Source of the DNA: Rhizomys pruinosus
Lineage: Eukaryota > Chordata > Mammalia > Rodentia > Spalacidae
Direction: 5' to 3'
Length of the DNA stretch: 64,000 nt
Assembly: GCA_009823505.1 (NCBI GenBank)
Contig: VZQC01000565.1
Span: 1,000,206 to 1,064,205 of the forward strand
Below the pieces are notes generated by a model, which worked only from the letters and a program-made list of their open reading frames with translations, ran no database searches and was not told the DNA's origin. The translations under genes were made by a program, and so were the position numbers. Numbering within the stretch: position 1 is the stretch's first letter; every line of letters begins with the position of its first letter. Below are positions 60,643 through 64,000 of this stretch, piece by piece.

Positions 60643-61283
60643 CTGAGGAATAAAACAGGGAAAAATTTATATTAAAAAATGATTTTGCATTAAAGCTAAC
60701 TAAAGAAGTAAAGACCTATAAAGTTAAAAGTTGAAGACACTGAAAAAAAGAATTGATGAAGACAATGGAAAATGGAAAGACCTAGTTGTATTTTTTGATG
60801 TTATGCATGCTCATTTCAACATTACAGGTAATTTTTTTAATCTCTTTTTTTACAAAATAATATTTTCTTCTTAAATTTTTATTTTATATTTCATGATTTT
60901 TCCAGACACTTGTTCTGTCGCATGCATTTTTAAATTCTTGCTTATCCTAGTAGTCCTTCAACAAGCTATAGAGAATACTTTTCATAGAACACCAGTAAAT
61001 AATATTATGCCCTTAAAAGATACAACACAGAGACAGTTTAAAATCTGTATATTATTATTATGACAGTATTGACCTTTGGATAGACTTCTTCCTCACATGA
61101 GTGCAGTTGAATATGTATTTGTCTCCTTTAGTGGTGTTTCCTTAAAGCAAATAGAATGCATTACCCAAAGCATGTGATTGGCAGAGATGGGCATGGACTG
61201 GTGGGAGGAAAAGGGGGTTCAGATAGGAGGGAGTGATGAAATATGATCAAGATGTAGTGCATGAAACTCTACTAAGTTTTGGC
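60643..61283 (+). mobile_element. Old L1, 3' part
   Basis: 60690-60790 still resembles ORF2 (AGCTAACTAAAGAAGTAAAG, AATGGAAAGACC). 61190-61275 resembles an L1 3' end (GGAGGGAGTGATGAAATATG). Middle part not assignable. Confidence 0.55.
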
Positions 61284-61290
61284 AGAGAGA

Positions 61291-61344
<54 letters not shown>
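61284..61344. repeat. (GA)n microsatellite
   Basis: About 60 bases of GA with a single CAA break. Confidence 0.97.
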
Positions 61345-61347
<3 letters not shown>

Positions 61348-61796
61348 GAATGCATGTAATAGGCTGCTGCTTTTTTTTTACAGGTATAGAGCAAAAAAGG
61401 GGAAGAAAGCCAAATAGATTGGTAATATCAGGCCCATCTTGGGACCACACCAAATCTGGCATCCATCAGAGTGAGGAAGGAGTAGAAGTTATGAAGATGA
61501 CTCGGGTTCAGCTTCTGGTACAAAGAAAGCAAAATCCCATGATTTAACAAGCACATGGGTCTTAACAATCATATGGTGCAAAGGACCATGGTAATCAGAG
61601 AATATTCATCCCTGGTGTATTAGTCACTTTTCTGTTGCTGTGATAAAACCACCATGAGCAAGGTAACTTAAAAAGGAAGAGTTTATTTGAGCTTATGATT
61701 GATGCTTCCAGGGAATCAGAGTCCATTGTGGCGGGAAGCATGGTGGCTGGGGCTGGAGCAGCAAGCTGAGGGTCACATATCGCAATGAGCACAGGA

Positions 61797-61797
<1 letters not shown>

Positions 61798-61838
<41 letters not shown>
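61798..61838. repeat. (GA)n microsatellite inside the LTR
   Basis: About 40 bases of pure GA. Confidence 0.97.
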
Positions 61839-61841
<3 letters not shown>

Positions 61842-61964
61842 GAGACCACAAGGCTTGTTAAACTCACTAAGCCCACCCCCAATGACTTACTTCCTCCAAC
61901 ATGGCCACACCTTCTAAAACCTCCACGAACAGTGCCACCAACTGGAAACAAAATGTCTGAATAC

Positions 61965-62212
61965 GGGGCTGGAGAGATGGCCTAGCGGTTAAGAGCGCCG
62001 ACCGCTCTTGCAGAGGACCGGGTTCAATCCCCAGCACCCACATGGCGGCCGAGAACCGTCTGAAACTCCAATTCCAGGAGAACTCCAGTTCCAGGGGAAT
62101 CCGAGACCCTCTCCTGACCTCCGCGGCATTGCACGACACGGGTGCACAAACCTGCATGCAGACAGTACATTCATACACATACAAAATAAATAAATAAATA
62201 AAATTAAAAAAA
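61965..62212 (+). mobile_element. Complete young B2 SINE
   Basis: The cleanest B2 of the window: intact 5' end, A box TGGCCTAGCGG, B box GGTTCAATCC (62021-62030), both 17-bp units and an (AAAT)n/A tail. Target duplication AAAATGTCTGAATAC at 61950-61964 and 62213-62227. It could serve as the local reference copy for this B2 subfamily. Confidence 0.97.
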
Positions 62213-62271
62213 AAAATGTCTGAATACTTAAAGCCTATAGGGGACATTCTCATTCCAACCACCACACCTGG

Positions 62272-63139
62272 AGCTGCTGGGATTAGGGAAAAACATTAAA
62301 GAATGACTCTCACAGCCTGCCTTATAAGGCCATATGGGGCAGATGTGATTGAGTGTAGGGAAAGCATGGGAAATAAACAGTATAACAAATCATACATCCT
62401 TGAGACACAGGCTGGAAAACTTGAGGCCGTATAAAGGAGAACCAGTCCCTGATGGACAAAGTCAATAGGAGCCATTAGAGATACTTGGTCATCAGCAGTG
62501 GAGGTCCCCATGGGTATCAGGGCCTGGAGGACCACAGAGGAGGGACAGATACTACTGAGGGAACTGGGTATGAGAAAACAATTTATGACACTCAATTAAC
62601 TGGGCTGTCTGTGTTCACCAGAAATTTAAAGCAGAACTTGATTAAGCAGGGACTTTGAGATTGGCATGGAGCTTTACTGAGTTTGCTCGGTCACTTAGTC
62701 AGACAGGGTCTTTATGAAGTAGGAAGGGCTTTGGCAGATCTAAATGACTTAGACCAGCAGGTAAACTATGCTTGAAAAGTGATAGAGCAACCTAGATGGG
62801 AGAGAAAAAGGCAAAACAGAGAAATAGGTCCATTTGGTTTACTCAAAGGCAAATGAGACAAGATTTATGTTAAGCCCAAGTTCCTAAGGAAAAAATTGAT
62901 GCGAGGTTAAATTCTGTACTAAAGCATGCTGGAAGGGTTTAAAGCTTGAACAGTTCACAGAAGGCATATGTGTAAAAGTAATATGAGAGTACAAAATAAA
63001 AACTGTCTTAGAGGTGGGTAATCATCCTCCAAGACTAAGCAGAGTATATTTCCCTCCTGCTAATTTATGCTAGGATGGGTAGAGACAATTTGCACAGCCA
63101 GGTTCCCCTAGAAGCCATGTGTGGTTGATGGACCCAGAA
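62272..63139. other. Unassigned sequence
   Basis: No gene or repeat recognised. Confidence 0.35.
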
Positions 63140-63480
63140 ACGGGTGTTGTCTGTTATACCAAATGGAAGTTTAGCCTATCATAGCACTCCTAGGTGTGTA
63201 CTTACCAGAAATGTGCATGTGGACTTACAAAACCCTCACATTCTAACGTTGGCAGCACTGATTGGATTATTTCCAAGCTGGAATCTATCCAAACGCCATT
63301 AACAAGCATGGAGATAATTGAAAGATGTGCTGTATTCAAATAATTGAATATTAGACAAAATGAAGAAAAAGATGTAGTAGCTATGTCTAGCAATGTGATT
63401 GAATATCTCAAATACCAGTCTAAACAAAACAAGAAAGACTAAACAAGAGAGTACATAGCTTCCTTTCCATTTACACAAAG
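63140..63480 (+). mobile_element. Possible very old L1 3' end
   Basis: The order of CACTCCTAGGTGTGTAC (like CACTCCTGGGTATATAC), GGAATCTATCCAAACGCC and AATATTAGACAAAATGAAG recalls the ORF2 C-terminal region. Highly diverged. Confidence 0.35.
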
Positions 63481-64000
63481 CACAAAATCCGGCAAATGTG
63501 GGCTGTGTTCTTAGAGATACTGGGTCTTGGGGGTTGGAGACCTGAACAGCCATGGTTCCAGGTTAAGATATTCGACCTTGGAGTTTCTGATGAGGTTGGG
63601 TCCACAACAACTCTACCTGCAGCAAATGATTCATTTGTCTCTTTGTATTCATTACTATGCTGTAACTCTGTACAAAGTTAGGAAATCAGCATTCAAAATG
63701 CTGGATCTCTGAATTGTTCATTCATATCAAGTTAGACATGGGCCAGTTTTTTCACACATATAAAGATGAAGTCCTTAGCTGACTAATTTTATGTATTGCT
63801 AGGAAACCAATCCCCTCCTTCCAAGCTCTCAGCAGGGCAATCCTGGCATTTCCTTGCTGTGTCCGGGGGTGTTGATTGTGAAAACATTGCCTAACTGCAC
63901 TTCTGTAAATGATTATTAAAGGGGCTTTCACTGCTTTCTGTTCTGTGATTCCCACAGTGGAAGCAGCTGAAGGTTTATGAAATCCAGATGTTACCGTCAC
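63481..64000. other. Unassigned sequence to window end
   Basis: Nothing recognised; no ORF with a known domain. Confidence 0.35.

Larger units (their letters stand above)
61616..62266 (-). mobile_element. ORR1-type MaLR LTR, - strand, holding a B2
   Basis: TGTATTAGTCACTTTTCTGT to TTCCAACCACCACA is the reverse complement of an ORR1-like LTR. Perfect 5-bp flanks CCTGG at 61611-61615 and 62267-62271. A (GA)n run (61798-61838) and a B2 (61965-62212) lie inside; without the B2 and its duplicated site it is about 390 bp. Confidence 0.88.

Noticed and set aside
1..64000. CRISPR arrays, bacterial operons, rRNA genes, true tRNA genes
   Set aside because: No spaced short repeats, no operon-like ORF runs, no rRNA sequence. 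The tRNA-like A and B boxes all belong to B2 SINEs.

Overview
The window is nuclear DNA of a muroid rodent. It is dense in rodent SINEs (tRNA-derived B2 and 7SL-derived B1) and rodent L1 elements, and it carries rodent-type MaLR/ORR1-like LTRs and one class II olfactory receptor (OR) sequence. The young B2 copies have a 17-bp internal tandem duplication that I do not associate with mouse or rat, so another muroid (for example a cricetid) is possible; this species guess is weak. I find no intact host protein-coding gene. The only host-gene-like ORF is the OR, which is a pseudogene.

Layout. 1-8.3 kb: B2/B1 copies, an old L1 3' UTR (1.54-2.69 kb), a solo MaLR LTR flanked and interrupted by B2s (3.7-4.4 kb), and a second reverse-strand LTR split by a possible retrocopy. 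8.36-20 kb: a decayed + strand L1 cut in two by a ~7.4-kb segment (12.1-19.53 kb). 21.06-28.08 kb: the apparent source of that segment, carrying most of a - strand L1. 28.33-35.99 kb: a full-length-like + strand L1 whose ORF2 has a long 1,072-codon reading frame, followed by ~2.4 kb of non-L1 DNA with an OR exon, its polyadenylation signal and an A-rich tail. 36-40.6 kb: the remaining 5' half of the - strand L1, itself holding further insertions. 40.8-49.9 kb: mostly unrecognised DNA with L1 3'-UTR pieces, a B2, a B1, a 71-bp minisatellite, and a patch with ZNF143/THAP11-type motifs. 49.9-61.3 kb: nested + strand L1s of several ages, hosting a complete 1.95-kb MaLR element with a 5-bp target duplication, B1s, and a putative LTR. 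61.6-62.3 kb: an ORR1-type LTR interrupted by a young B2. 62.3-64 kb: mostly unrecognised.

How the parts fit. The clearest event is an L1-mediated 3' transduction. The + strand L1, its downstream flank and the OR exon form one ~7.66-kb insertion between two halves of a - strand L1 at a TT/AAAA site, with a near-perfect 13-bp target-site duplication. The transcript apparently ended at the OR's own AATAAA. The second large event is the ~7-kb duplication at 12.1-19.5 and 21.1-28.1 kb. Its first copy has so many small indels that an unpolished-assembly explanation must be weighed.

Coordinates of old repeats are approximate (tens of bases). Family names are from recognition of the sequence, not from a database search.
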